A stretch of DNA of 35,490 bases from Pseudomonadota bacterium (GCA_023451735.1 JAEXYH010000010.1:1-35490), one strand, 5' to 3'; shown: positions 1-9,123, counted from the first letter of the stretch. Notes: generated from the sequence alone by a model not told the origin. A program made the numbers and translations.

Positions 1-326
1 GTGACCGGCATTACTCCCTGAGCGTTATGGCCAGAATGCCCGCCCGAATACGCCTGCAGAGCAAGCTCGACGATCTGCGCGTCGGCAATTTCATCGCCAT
101 TTCGACCGTAGAGCCAAAACCAGAAAGTCCGATCCGATATTCGCCAACTCGCGTAAATGACGGCATGGGGGCGTATCGCAGTCCGCGCCCGCACTCCGCT
201 CCAATCTTTTGAAAATCCAGACCAAATTCGACGAAATCAAATCTGTTGATATGAAAGGATCTGAACCGTCGACCCCTCTATCTGGCCATCCAACGCGAAA
301 TGAGGAAGATCGACCGAAGTTAATAT
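1..326. other. Upstream region, no gene recognised
   Basis: I see no convincing gene here. Short open frames on both strands have no recognisable protein and no good ribosome site. The first seven codons read in frame to a TGA at 19-21 and could be the tail of a gene lying left of the window, but this is too short to judge. Confidence 0.4.
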
Positions 327-341
327 TGATTTTCATACTCA
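327..341 (+). promoter_or_regulatory. Putative RirA iron-responsive (IRO) box
   Basis: The sequence TGA-N9-TCA lies in an AT-rich stretch 19 bases before the AraC-family start codon. TGA-N9-TCA is the known core of the iron-responsive operator bound by RirA in rhizobia. Its position over the expected promoter suggests that iron-replete RirA represses the regulator gene. The motif is short, so the call rests on position and on the iron-uptake genes that follow. Confidence 0.55.
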
Positions 342-360
342 TATTTTATAAATTTCTTGA

Positions 361-1257
361 ATGAGCATCTCTTCATCGCCTTCGCAACTTGTGACGACCC
401 ACCTTCAGGGTCAGTTGCTGGTGGAGACAAGTACCAAGATTTTCTCCGAGCCGCTCCACGTATCCTCACCCATCAGAGATGGACTGCGCATTATCGTCGT
501 ATTGCAGGGCCGCATGCAGCTTGAGGCCGGCGATGCCCCTCTTCTGGACATTCGCACACCGACCACATTTGCTGTTCTGAGCGAAGGAGAAAACCGGCGG
601 CAGCAGGTGTTCTCGCACGATGCGCCTTTCAGTGTCGTTCTTCTGCAGATTGATCGTGAATTGATCGAGACCGAATACCAACGTAACCCTGCGTCATTGC
701 TATGTGGCATGCGGGATCGTTCAGGCGGCAGCCTTGTGCTTCGATCCAGAAAGGCTGACACCGCAATCAGCGCTCTCGGAGCGCAATTGCTTGGTCATCG
801 CGACCCAAACCATGGCTTTTACCGGTGCGCAAAAGCGCTGGAACTGGCCTCGCTGGTTTTAGAAGGCTTCTCTCCTGCATCGGATCAGGCCTTTTCGGGT
901 TACCTGACACCGTCGGACCGCGATCGGGTGCGCGCTGCCTGCGATCTCCTTATAACTCACGCAGTTGATCCGCCCGATCTGACGGATGTGGCACGCCAGT
1001 GCGGAATAAATCTTTCGAAACTCAACCGTGGTTTTCGGGCAATCTACGGCATGGCCCCGTATCGCTACATTCAGGAATATCGCCTCAACCGTGCCTACAA
1101 GATGTTGGCCAGCGGGCATTTCACAGTGAGCCAAGTCGCCTCCGAAGCCGGTTATACACCGGCGCACTTTTCGACACTGTTCCGACGCCGCTTCGGCGTC
1201 GCGCCCAACACTCTGGTCCCGCACGCGTCATCCGGTGAAATCAATCGGCTCTCGTGA
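361..1257 (+). CDS. AraC-family transcriptional regulator of the siderophore locus
   Basis: The 298-residue protein has a variable N-terminal sensing region (about 1-185) and a C-terminal AraC/XylS DNA-binding domain (about 190-290) with two helix-turn-helix units. The second ends in the typical signature around SQVASEAGYTPAHFSTLFRR. No strong Shine-Dalgarno precedes the ATG at 361, which lies just after an AT-rich stretch and a RirA-like box. It is transcribed toward the TonB receptor gene 102 bases downstream, the layout of AraC-type activators such as RhrA that switch on ferric-siderophore uptake. It probably binds the tandem repeats at 1258-1292. The ligand, probably a ferric siderophore, is an inference. 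Confidence 0.88.
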   Translation: MSISSSPSQLVTTHLQGQLLVETSTKIFSEPLHVSSPIRDGLRIIVVLQGRMQLEAGDAPLLDIRTPTTFAVLSEGENRRQQVFSHDAPFSVVLLQIDRELIETEYQRNPASLLCGMRDRSGGSLVLRSRKADTAISALGAQLLGHRDPNHGFYRCAKALELASLVLEGFSPASDQAFSGYLTPSDRDRVRAACDLLITHAVDPPDLTDVARQCGINLSKLNRGFRAIYGMAPYRYIQEYRLNRAYKMLASGHFTVSQVASEAGYTPAHFSTLFRRRFGVAPNTLVPHASSGEINRLS

Positions 1258-1292
1258 CAGGATCACGAAAGCATTTCTCAGGATCGCGAAAG
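1258..1292 (+). promoter_or_regulatory. Tandem direct repeat, probable AraC-family operator
   Basis: Two copies of CAGGATCRCGAAAG (1258-1271 and 1279-1292) are offset by exactly 21 bases, two turns of the helix, and differ at one position. They sit between the regulator stop codon and the receptor gene. AraC-family activators bind such direct repeats near the -35 region. I infer this is where the upstream regulator acts on the uptake operon. Confidence 0.6.
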
Positions 1293-1359
1293 TGGAGCTC
1301 ATTGCTCACCATTCTATGCAGACGCTAAAAGGCCACCATCTATTTCGTGGGGGCAATCT

Positions 1360-3492
1360 ATGATATTTTCTCGCCATTCCGGCCAAGTGAAGCGCCAGAG
1401 CATGATGTTGGCCGCCAGCGCTGCGACAATCACCCTGATGCTCACACAAGCGCATGCGCAGGATGCCGGCACGCAGCTTGCGCCGATCGTGGTGCAGGCG
1501 AATGGCGAAAACGCCAAGGGACCGGTTCGGGGTATCGTTGCCAAGCAGAGCGCAACCGCCACCAAGTCCGCACGCGCGGTGGCAGAAACGCCGCAATCGA
1601 TTTCGATCGCCACAGCCGATCAGATCCGTCAGCAACAGGTGACGACGACCAGCGAAGCGATGCGCTACACGCCGTCCACCAATGCCGAAATCTTTGGGGC
1701 CGATCCGCGCGCCGATTGGGTTCGCATGCGCGGCTTCATCGTTCCGGAATTGCTGGATGGAACTCGCATGCCGCGTGCCACCTATGCTTGGCCGCGGATC
1801 GACCCTTACATGGTCGAACGCATCGAGGCTCTGCGTGGCCCGGCAGCAGCCCTTTACGGCCAGACGCCGCCCGGCGGGCTTATCAATTTCGTCAGCAAGA
1901 AGCCAACGGATGAACCGCTGCGTGAAGTTCAGTTCACGCTCGGCGAGCCATGGCGCAAGCAGGCGGCTTTCGACTTCAGCGGCCCGATCGATGAGGAAGG
2001 CAAATTTCTCTATCGCGTGACAGGCATGGTGCGTGACGCGGAAACGCAGGTCGATCATGTCGACGACAACCGCATCTTCATCGCGCCGTCGATCACCTTC
2101 AAACCGGAGGAAGGCACGGAATTGACGATTTCGGGCCATCACATCCGCGACGATGGCGGCTCCCTGCAGTTCCTGCCTGCGCCGGGCATGCTTTACCCCA
2201 GCGCCTACGGTTATTACGATCGCAGCACCTATATCGGAGAACCGGGCTATGATGATTTCCAAAGACGCCAGTCGGCGATCGGTTATCAATTCGAGCACCA
2301 GTTCGACAACGGCATCACCTTCAATTCCTCAGCGCGACTGATGGAAGTAGACTACGACCTGAGCGTCGTGCGCGGCCATCCCGCCGCAGTGGCGGTTCCG
2401 CCAATGGTCAACCGCCTCGCGGTCGAGATTCACGACGTTGCCCGGACCTTCACCATGGACAACAACGTCTCCGGCACAGTCGAAACCGGACCTGTCACGC
2501 ACAACCTGCTGGCCGGCGTCGACGTGCTTGTACAGAACTATGACTACCAGTTCGGTACCGGCACCGCCTCGCCGATCAACATCTACAACCCAGTCTACGG
2601 TCAGGCGACGATCGGCGCGATTACCAATACCGCTAATGCCAAGCAGAACATCAATCAGGTCGGCGTCTACCTCCAGGACGAGATGTCGCTCGATAACTGG
2701 CGCCTGACACTGACCGGCCGCTATGACACAGCCGAGATGGACACGTATAACCGTCTCAATTCGACCCGCACGGTCAACGACGACGGCGCCTTCACCGGTC
2801 GTGCCGGCCTGCTCTACGCCTTCGACAACGGTATCGCGCCTTATGTCAGCTATGGCACCTCGTTTGAGCCGACGCAGGGTCTGAGCACCTCCGGCCAGCC
2901 CTGGGATCCGAACGAAGGCAAACAGCTTGAGGTCGGCGTCAAGTATCAGCCGCTGGGAACCGACCACCTGTTCACGCTGGCAGCCTTTGATCTCGAACAG
3001 AGCAATCTCGTTGTCACAAGCGGTGGTGTTTCCCAACAGATCGGTCGCGTCGAAATGCGCGGCATCGAGGCGGAAGCCAAGATCAGCATGTGGGACGGCT
3101 GGGACATGATCGCATCCTATGCCTATCTCGACTCGAACGTCACGGCGACGGGCAAGCGCGTCATTTATGTGCCGAACCATCAGGCAGCGCTGTGGGTGAA
3201 CCACACCTTCTCCGGCAATCTGGAAGGTTTCAGCGCCGGCGCCGGCGTGCGTTATACCGGTGCAAGCTTCGGCGATACGGCCAACGCTCTCGAGGCGCCG
3301 TCCTACACATTGTTTGACGTGGCGGCACGTCTCGATCTCAGCGCCATCAATGAAAGCCTGAAGGGCACGGAGCTTGCGGTCAATGTCGCCAACGTGTTCG
3401 ACAAGGAATATGTGGCATCGTGCAACACGGTCACCCAGTGCTATTGGGGGACGGGCCGCACGATCCGTGCGACGCTGACGCATCGCTGGTAG
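1360..3492 (+). CDS. TonB-dependent ferric siderophore receptor
   Basis: This 710-residue outer-membrane receptor starts with a signal peptide (about 1-34, ending near AHAQ). A plug domain follows (about 65-170, with ETPQSISIATADQI and VRMRGF), then a long 22-strand type barrel ending in an aromatic residue (ATLTHRW). Length and plug motifs fit the hydroxamate/ferrioxamine receptor group (FhuA/FoxA-like). It takes a ferric siderophore across the outer membrane using TonB energy. The ATG at 1360 is preceded by a G-rich ribosome site (GTGGGGG). It heads the run of uptake genes to 7576. The exact siderophore cannot be read from the sequence. Confidence 0.93.
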   Translation: MIFSRHSGQVKRQSMMLAASAATITLMLTQAHAQDAGTQLAPIVVQANGENAKGPVRGIVAKQSATATKSARAVAETPQSISIATADQIRQQQVTTTSEAMRYTPSTNAEIFGADPRADWVRMRGFIVPELLDGTRMPRATYAWPRIDPYMVERIEALRGPAAALYGQTPPGGLINFVSKKPTDEPLREVQFTLGEPWRKQAAFDFSGPIDEEGKFLYRVTGMVRDAETQVDHVDDNRIFIAPSITFKPEEGTELTISGHHIRDDGGSLQFLPAPGMLYPSAYGYYDRSTYIGEPGYDDFQRRQSAIGYQFEHQFDNGITFNSSARLMEVDYDLSVVRGHPAAVAVPPMVNRLAVEIHDVARTFTMDNNVSGTVETGPVTHNLLAGVDVLVQNYDYQFGTGTASPINIYNPVYGQATIGAITNTANAKQNINQVGVYLQDEMSLDNWRLTLTGRYDTAEMDTYNRLNSTRTVNDDGAFTGRAGLLYAFDNGIAPYVSYGTSFEPTQGLSTSGQPWDPNEGKQLEVGVKYQPLGTDHLFTLAAFDLEQSNLVVTSGGVSQQIGRVEMRGIEAEAKISMWDGWDMIASYAYLDSNVTATGKRVIYVPNHQAALWVNHTFSGNLEGFSAGAGVRYTGASFGDTANALEAPSYTLFDVAARLDLSAINESLKGTELAVNVANVFDKEYVASCNTVTQCYWGTGRTIRATLTHRW

Positions 3493-3514
3493 GCAAGGCA
3501 ATGGTGGCAAGGGC

Positions 3515-4636
3515 ATGATGTTGAGACGACGGGACATGCTGGGCCTGATGGCGGGCGCAATGGCGCTGGCCGCCGGACCCGCGCAGGCCGAAAAGCCTGC
3601 GCTCGTCTCGGCTTCCCTGCCTGAGCTGCCGTCCGCTCCAAAGCGGATCCTGCTCGGTGACGGGCACCTGCTCCTGGCGCTTTCTCTGGTGCATGCTTCA
3701 CCGGGCGAACTCGTCTGTGCCTGGCAGGGTGATCTGGTGCGGCACAGCAAGGAGATTTTCGCCACCTACAAAGCAGCTTATCCCGGCCTTGCGACCGTGC
3801 CCGTCGTCGGACAGGCGAGCCCGCAGACCTTTTCGGTGGAGGCGGCCCTCGCCAGCCGTCCCGATGTCGTCCTTCTCGGCGGATGCTACGGCCCCGGCCC
3901 GGAAGACGAAACCGTGGTCAAGCGGCTGGAGGCCGCCGGAATACCGGTTGCTTTCGTCGACTTCTACGAAGATCCGATCGCAAATACCGCGCCCAGCATG
4001 CGCCTGATCGGCAAGCTCCTTGGCGGAGCAGCCGAGGAAAAAGCAGAAAGCTTCGCCCGCTGGCACGAGGCATCGATCGCCACCATCCGCGACCGGCTTG
4101 CCGCAGAAAAACCCGAGCGGCCGACGGTGATGCTGCAGGCGAATGCCGGAGCGCCCGGCTGGGACTGTTGCTGGATGCCGGGCACCGGGGGCTTGGGCGC
4201 CTACATCGCGCTTGCCGGTGGCGACAATATCAGTGCGCCGCTCAGCCCCCTTCCCTGGATACAGGCACGGCGGGAATTCGTGCTGACATCCGATCCAGAG
4301 TTCGTTTTCGTCACCGGGGGCGGGTATCTTGCCGGTCGCGGTGGGCTGGTGATCGGTCCGGGCGTAACGACGGACGCAGCAGCATCGAGCCTCCAGACCG
4401 TTGCCATGGGGCCCGATACAGCACCGCTCACGGCGTTTCAGGAAAAACGCGTCAGCGGCATCTGGCATCTGCTGCATGCGACGCCTTTCAATCTCCTCGC
4501 CGCCCAGTCGATAGCAAGGCGATTGCATCCACAACTGTTTGCCGACATGGATCCGGCGGTGACCATGGCCAGCATCAACCGGGACTTTCTGGCCGTGCCT
4601 CTTGAGGGCACATACTCGGTGGATCTCCCTGCATGA
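3515..4636 (+). CDS. Iron-siderophore ABC transporter substrate-binding protein
   Basis: The 373-residue periplasmic protein belongs to the FepB/FhuD-like class III binding family. It opens with a twin-arginine-like signal (RRRDMLGLMAG, then AQA at about residue 25), so Tat export is possible; there is no lipobox cysteine. It delivers the ferric siderophore to the permease encoded next. Two consecutive ATG codons (3515, 3518) are possible starts, and the second is better spaced from AAGGG. The stop overlaps the permease start by four bases (ATGA), so the two are translationally coupled. Confidence 0.88.
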   Translation: MMLRRRDMLGLMAGAMALAAGPAQAEKPALVSASLPELPSAPKRILLGDGHLLLALSLVHASPGELVCAWQGDLVRHSKEIFATYKAAYPGLATVPVVGQASPQTFSVEAALASRPDVVLLGGCYGPGPEDETVVKRLEAAGIPVAFVDFYEDPIANTAPSMRLIGKLLGGAAEEKAESFARWHEASIATIRDRLAAEKPERPTVMLQANAGAPGWDCCWMPGTGGLGAYIALAGGDNISAPLSPLPWIQARREFVLTSDPEFVFVTGGGYLAGRGGLVIGPGVTTDAAASSLQTVAMGPDTAPLTAFQEKRVSGIWHLLHATPFNLLAAQSIARRLHPQLFADMDPAVTMASINRDFLAVPLEGTYSVDLPA

Positions 4637-5715
4637 ACGGCCATTTCACACAGCCTGCCGAAATGTTGGGCGAACACGGCGAGCGCATCGTCGCCAGCCA
4701 TCGCCGACTGTCCGTTCGCCGCACTGCCCTGCTGATCTGCCTTCTGGCAGCCGCCATGGTTTTGCTGTTTGCGGATATCATCACCGGCCCATCCGGCCTG
4801 AGCGCGATAGATGTGCTGACGGGTCTTATCGACCCTGCCTCGCTCGACCGGATCGACACCGTGATCCTTCATGACCTCCGGCTGCCGGCGGCTTTGATGG
4901 CGCTTCTGGTGGGGGCCGCACTTTCAACCGCAGGCGTCGAGATGCAGACCGTGCTCGACAATCCGCTTGCCTCGCCTTTTACACTCGGGGTCTCGTCGGC
5001 GGCAGCGCTTGGGGCGGCGGTGGCCATTGTCACCGGCGCAAGCATACCGTTTCTCGGCGCTAGCTGGTTCGTTTCCGCCAATGCCTTTCTGTTTGCCATC
5101 GGTTCGGTCGCCCTGTTGCAACTGCTGACAAGTCTAAGGGGCGGCGGCAGCCAGCACCTTGTTCTTTTCGGCATTGCCATGGTGTTCTCCTTCAACGCCG
5201 CCATCTCGCTCCTGCAGTTCTACGCCTCGGCCCAATCGGTGCAGCAGGTGGTGTTCTGGATGATGGGCAACCTGCAGCGGGCCGACTGGACGAATGTCTC
5301 CGTGCTGGCGGCGGTCGCGGCAGTCGTTTTGCCGCTGTCATGGATGGCATCGCCGCAACTGACAGCCCTGCATCTTGGCGAAGAACGCGCCATGTCTTTC
5401 GGGGTTGACGTCAAGCGGCTGAGACTGATGTCGCTGATCCGCATCAGCCTTCTGACGGCGACCGCCGTTGCCTTTGTCGGCACGATCGGCTTCATCGGCC
5501 TTGTCGGTCCTCACATCGCCCGCATGATCATCGGCGAGGACCATCGTTTTCTCATCCCCGCCAGTGCGCTGTCGGGCGGTATCCTGCTGCTCGCGGCATC
5601 GATAGCCTCTAAGCTGCTGGTTCCGGACGCCAATCTGCCCGTCGGCATCGTCGCTGCCCTCGTCGGCGTACCGGTCTTCGTCGCACTCATACTGCGACAG
5701 GGGACGCCTCGATGA
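4633..5715 (+). CDS. FecCD-family iron-siderophore ABC transporter permease
   Basis: The 360-residue membrane protein has about nine to ten hydrophobic segments and the FecCD hallmark near residues 290-305 (GFIGLVGPHIARMIIGEDHR), which contacts the ATPase. There is one permease gene, so the channel is probably a homodimer, as in FhuB-unlike FecCD systems. It overlaps its neighbours by four bases on both sides. It moves the ferric siderophore across the inner membrane. Confidence 0.92.
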   Translation: MNGHFTQPAEMLGEHGERIVASHRRLSVRRTALLICLLAAAMVLLFADIITGPSGLSAIDVLTGLIDPASLDRIDTVILHDLRLPAALMALLVGAALSTAGVEMQTVLDNPLASPFTLGVSSAAALGAAVAIVTGASIPFLGASWFVSANAFLFAIGSVALLQLLTSLRGGGSQHLVLFGIAMVFSFNAAISLLQFYASAQSVQQVVFWMMGNLQRADWTNVSVLAAVAAVVLPLSWMASPQLTALHLGEERAMSFGVDVKRLRLMSLIRISLLTATAVAFVGTIGFIGLVGPHIARMIIGEDHRFLIPASALSGGILLLAASIASKLLVPDANLPVGIVAALVGVPVFVALILRQGTPR

Positions 5716-6518
5716 GCGCACTCTCGCTGCAGGACATTCACGCAGGCTATGCCGGCAAATCCGTGCTGGAAGGTGTCAGCTTGAGCGATATTGCTCCCGG
5801 CCAGATCCTTGCGCTAACGGGCCCAAACGCGGCAGGCAAATCGACCGTCTTGAAGGCGATAGCGGGTTTTTTGCCGGTCAGGGGCAGGATCATGCTGGGA
5901 ATGGAAGAGATAACCGAGCTCAAGCCGTTCCAGCGGACCGGGAAAATCTCCTACATGCCGCAGGCCTTGCCCCGAGGTGTGGGCCTCAGTGTATTCGAAA
6001 GCGTTCTGAGTGCGCTTCGGATCGCCAGCAAGCACGGCACAGTGGACTCGGGCCTGTCACTCGAACGTCAGGCGGCTGCCCTGATCCAGAGACTCGAGCT
6101 TGGCGAAATTGCCCTGTCGAACATAGACACGCTCTCCGGCGGCCAGAAGCAGATGGCAGCGCTGGCCCAGGCCTTGGTTGGCAACCCTTCGGTTTTGCTG
6201 CTCGATGAGCCGACGAGCGCACTTGATCTTCGCCACCAGGATGAATTCATGCGGGTGATCCGCAGTGTCGCATCATCAGGAACAATCGTCGTCGTCATCT
6301 TGCACGAGCTTGCTCTGGCAGCACGTATGTCCGACCGCATCGCCGTTCTGTCGAAGGGCCGGATTGCCGCCGACGGACCGCCGGCAGAGGTTTTAAACCA
6401 CGAGATTCTTGCAAGGGTCTGGGGAATTGATGCCGAGGTGACGTTCAACGAGCGCGGTTCGCTCATTATCGACGTGCTCGGCCCATCACGGGATACGCTC
6501 AGAAAGGAAATCGGATGA
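5712..6518 (+). CDS. Iron-siderophore ABC transporter ATP-binding protein
   Basis: This 268-residue ATPase has all the expected motifs: Walker A GPNAAGKST near residue 36, a Q-loop in MPQ, the signature LSGGQKQ, Walker B LLLDEPTSALD and the switch histidine in LHE. It belongs to the FepC/FhuC group and powers the FecCD permease upstream. It overlaps both neighbours by four bases, so it is part of one translationally coupled unit. Confidence 0.93.
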   Translation: MSALSLQDIHAGYAGKSVLEGVSLSDIAPGQILALTGPNAAGKSTVLKAIAGFLPVRGRIMLGMEEITELKPFQRTGKISYMPQALPRGVGLSVFESVLSALRIASKHGTVDSGLSLERQAAALIQRLELGEIALSNIDTLSGGQKQMAALAQALVGNPSVLLLDEPTSALDLRHQDEFMRVIRSVASSGTIVVVILHELALAARMSDRIAVLSKGRIAADGPPAEVLNHEILARVWGIDAEVTFNERGSLIIDVLGPSRDTLRKEIG

Positions 6519-7576
6519 CGCAACTATCGGCGACGACGCGTGTGAGCTGTCCCGATGCCACACGTCTCGGACGCGTCATGACAGATCATCTCATCGAGCA
6601 TGGCAACCAGATCATCCCGGTAAGCGAAACCCTCTGGACGCTTGCCTCGAGCAATGGCGATGCCCGCATCATCGCCGATGGCGGCTACCTGCGCATTGAA
6701 ACCTTTGCGCCTGACGCCGATCGGCTGATGGAGATGAAATATCTGCTGGCCAGCCACGTGGGCGAATTCAACCCGGGAAATGGCGCCGACATTCTCTGGC
6801 AAGGCGATGGCGAAGAAATCGCTTCACTGCCCAATCTCCGTCGCTTGAAAGTCCTCGCCGTCAGCGATCTTTCACCGAATATGCGAAGGATCACGTTCGG
6901 CTCGTCAAAGCTGAAGCGCTTCGATACCCTGTCGGCGCTGCACGCCAAACTCCTTCTTCCGCGCAACGGTGGTCAACTCTGTCTTCCCAGGCTTGCACCA
7001 CGCGGAACGATTGAATGGGGATCAGATGCGGAGCGGGCGATCATCCGAAAGTACACGATCCGCCGCATCGATCCGGAGGCCGGCACGCTCGATATCGATT
7101 TCGTGCTGCATGACCATGGCGGGCCGGGCAGCCTTTTTGCGGCCAATGCAAGGGTCGGCGATGTCATCGGCATGATCGGCCCCGGCGGCGGCAGCGCAAG
7201 GCCCGCCGACTGGAACCTCTTTGCTGGGGACGAGACGGCGCTGCCGGCGATCGCGAGGCTTATCGAAGCATTGCCAGCTGGTGCCCGCGGCATGGCTGTC
7301 ATCGAAGTGGCAGACCCGCGAGACGAGCAGACGATCCTCCAGGCAGCCGATATCGAGATCACCTGGCTGCATCGCAATCGCTCGATCGGAACCAACGCGC
7401 TCGCAGAGCATGTGGAGGCCATCGAACTGCCGTCTGACAGATCGGTGTTCGCTTGGGCCGGCACCGAATATACGACGTTTCGCAAGATCCGGTCAGACTG
7501 GCGCTCCTCCAAACGGCTGGCAAAGAGCGACCATCTCGCGGTATCGTATTGGCGCGATGGTCACGCCCAAGCATAG
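6515..7576 (+). CDS. Siderophore-interacting reductase with N-terminal DUF2218 domain
   Basis: The 353-residue cytoplasmic protein appears to have two parts. Residues 1-95 resemble DUF2218. Residues about 105-345 resemble the siderophore-interacting protein family (ViuB/YqjH type), with the FAD-binding region RKYTIRRIDP and a C-terminal NAD(P)H-type domain (WAGTEYTTFRKIR). Known family members reduce ferric siderophores to release Fe(II). As the last gene of the coupled operon it gives the import system its iron-release step. No terminator with a clear hairpin and T-tract follows. Confidence 0.88.
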   Translation: MTQLSATTRVSCPDATRLGRVMTDHLIEHGNQIIPVSETLWTLASSNGDARIIADGGYLRIETFAPDADRLMEMKYLLASHVGEFNPGNGADILWQGDGEEIASLPNLRRLKVLAVSDLSPNMRRITFGSSKLKRFDTLSALHAKLLLPRNGGQLCLPRLAPRGTIEWGSDAERAIIRKYTIRRIDPEAGTLDIDFVLHDHGGPGSLFAANARVGDVIGMIGPGGGSARPADWNLFAGDETALPAIARLIEALPAGARGMAVIEVADPRDEQTILQAADIEITWLHRNRSIGTNALAEHVEAIELPSDRSVFAWAGTEYTTFRKIRSDWRSSKRLAKSDHLAVSYWRDGHAQA

Positions 7577-7937
7577 GGCTATTCGAGAAGAGGTTATTTT
7601 TAAGGTCTTGAACCGGTTCGAACTGGCGACCCACTAAATTCAACTGCCCGTAGCGCAATTTTTCCAACAGAACATATACTTGGCCACTAAGTCAGCAGCT
7701 TTCAGGCAGCTCATTGACTAGCGGGAAGCAACACATAGATTCCCCGCAGTGAGCGCGTTGAACAGTTCCGCTAAGGTCGAGATAGACTTCATTCTATAGC
7801 GATGGAGCTTACGGGCATCGCGTCGACAAGTCCTCCGGGACAAATGCGCCCGCCCCTTTGAAGGTCGTGTGCGATCGGGAACCGTCCCGGGACGGCGGAT
7901 GCTAACGTCAGAATGTTCAGACCAGTATGAAAGACGC
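7577..7937. other. Intergenic region, no gene recognised
   Basis: No convincing gene, terminator or promoter was found in these 361 bases. A phrase near 7615-7633 resembles the T-arm of a reverse-strand tRNA but has no matching acceptor or anticodon arm. Confidence 0.4.
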
Positions 7938-8285
7938 TTAGCGCGACAAGTGTTTATTTCCGGTCGGTTCGGAAGCGATATTTGAACTGGCCCTGAGAGT
8001 TTTTTTGCCTTGCTCGATCCGCCCAAGCCCCGGCAGAGAATTGAGCATGCGCTCTTCGACCTCGGACCGGAAGCCGACGTTCAACGACCATGTGACTAGC
8101 ACCTCACTCTCTAGTGGCAGGGCGACGCCGACGTATTCCCGATACAGCGCCATACCTATTTTCGCGCCGAACACTTCAAGGTACGCTCTTGTCAAGGGAC
8201 GATTGGCGCGGCTGCAGCCATTCGACGCGGCGAGGATTTGGACCGCAAAATCTGGGTGCGCGAAAGCGATGTGATCGCAACTCAC
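7938..8285 (-). pseudogene. Fragment of a hypothetical protein
   Basis: The central part of this 115-codon frame (about residues 30-95, with VFGAKIGMALYREYVG and TWSLNVGFRSEVEERML) reads like a real protein. The N-terminus has no clear ribosome site and the last 20 codons lose protein-like composition. I suspect a remnant of a longer gene, truncated or frameshifted at one or both ends. I do not recognise the family and assign no function. Confidence 0.35.
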
Positions 8286-8332
8286 GGGTCACGTGGTGTG
8301 CCAGGCCCGACTATTCATACTCTGGATCGCGT

Positions 8333-8662
8333 TTGAGGGGCGAAGCCAAGCCATTCCCTCAGACGCCGGATGGCCGCTACATGGTGGTGCGGGGTCGGCT
8401 CTGGAGACTCAGCAATCCCCAGCTTGCAGCCTCTGAACGACAAGCCCTGGTCATGGAGCTTATGGATGCACGCAGGTCAGTCAAGGACGCGAAGGGCGTT
8501 GAAGGAATGAAGCTTGCCCGCCAGCGCGTGGACGCTGCGAAAATCGGCCTTGGGGAACGTGGTCCGGTCTGGTGGAGCCACGGTGAGCCAGACTACAATC
8601 GAAACCTTGCCAACAACACACCCTATCGAGAATGGTTCGAGAAACTATCGCGTTCGACTTAG
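8333..8662 (+). CDS. Conserved small hypothetical protein
   Basis: From a TTG at 8333 this gives about 109 residues. The body (PFPQTPDGRYMVVRGRLW, then a helical stretch rich in Ala/Arg/Lys, then GERGPVWW and a Pro-Tyr-Trp ending) resembles a small protein family common in alphaproteobacteria, of unknown function. The frame stays open upstream to 8114, but residues before KPFPQ do not look conserved. The start is uncertain. Its stop overlaps that of the convergent gene at 8659. Confidence 0.65.
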   Translation: MRGEAKPFPQTPDGRYMVVRGRLWRLSNPQLAASERQALVMELMDARRSVKDAKGVEGMKLARQRVDAAKIGLGERGPVWWSHGEPDYNRNLANNTPYREWFEKLSRST

Positions 8663-8862
8663 GGTTTTGATCCGCCCAACGGGCTCGGTGGTGCCGCAAG
8701 GTTGTCTGGCTCGCCTTGTGCAGATGCCGATACGGATGCGGTCGTCCGAGGACCTGATGCCGGGCCAAGCAGGTAGCCCGCCGCCACCGCTGCGACAACA
8801 ACCGTCATGGCGATCGCCGCAATACGAATTACTCTGCTGTTCGACCGATCTTCGTCGCGCAA
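8659..8862 (-). CDS. Small single-pass membrane protein
   Basis: From a TTG at 8862, with GGGAGAG just upstream, the product is 67 residues. It has a charged N-terminus, one hydrophobic helix (about 14-33, IAAIAMTVVVAAVAAGYLLG) and a Ser/Ala/Pro-rich tail. A GTG at 8889 is another possible start. It lies 31 bases downstream of the 8894-9073 gene and is probably cotranscribed from the same stress-type promoter. Function unknown. Confidence 0.5.
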   Translation of the reverse strand: MRDEDRSNSRVIRIAAIAMTVVVAAVAAGYLLGPASGPRTTASVSASAQGEPDNLAAPPSPLGGSKP

Positions 8863-8893
8863 ACTGATCTCTCCCGATTGTGACGGCACGCCC

Positions 8894-9073
8894 TCAACTG
8901 CCCGGTGATGGCTCTGCCGCCTCTGCGCCGGCCTGTCCGTTTTTTGGCTTGTCCTCGCGGGGTGCCGTATTGGCTTCGCCAGCTTTCTCATTGTGCCGCT
9001 GCAGATCGCGCTCGATCGTCTCACGCGATCCTTCCACCGGATCCTGTTCAGGGTGGTCTTTTAGGTCGGTCAT
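8894..9073 (-). CDS. Small acidic hypothetical protein, probably stress induced
   Basis: The ATG at 9073 is preceded by AGGAGA at good spacing and gives 59 residues. They are very polar and rich in Asp, Glu and Lys (DLKDHPEQDPVEGSRETIERD), with no hydrophobic segment, and probably disordered. I know similar proteins only as rhizobial hypothetical proteins. A GGAAC-N19-TT element lies 25 bases upstream, suggesting control by the general stress sigma factor. Confidence 0.7.
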   Translation of the reverse strand: MTDLKDHPEQDPVEGSRETIERDLQRHNEKAGEANTAPREDKPKNGQAGAEAAEPSPGS

Positions 9074-9097
9074 TGTCGTATCTCCTCTATCCTGCCA

Positions 9098-9123
9098 AAC
9101 CCCTGTCACGGCGGAAAAGTTCC
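9098..9123 (-). promoter_or_regulatory. Putative EcfG/RpoE2 stress promoter
   Basis: On the reverse strand GGAAC (9123-9119) is followed after 19 bases by TT (with GTTT at 9100-9097). This matches the GGAAC-N18/19-TT promoter known for rhizobial RpoE2. The start codon of the small acidic protein is 25 bases beyond. Confidence 0.5.

Noticed and set aside
1306..2298. Long open frame opposite the TonB receptor (330 codons)
   Set aside because: Antisense shadow of a clearly coding high-GC gene; composition is not protein-like and no domain is recognised.
2329..3765. Long open frame opposite the receptor and binding protein (478 codons)
   Set aside because: Spans two real genes on the other strand and their junction; shadow frame.
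7615..7633. tRNA T-arm-like phrase (GGTTCGAACTGGCGACCC)
   Set aside because: No acceptor stem, anticodon arm or D arm could be matched around it; at most a tRNA-derived remnant.
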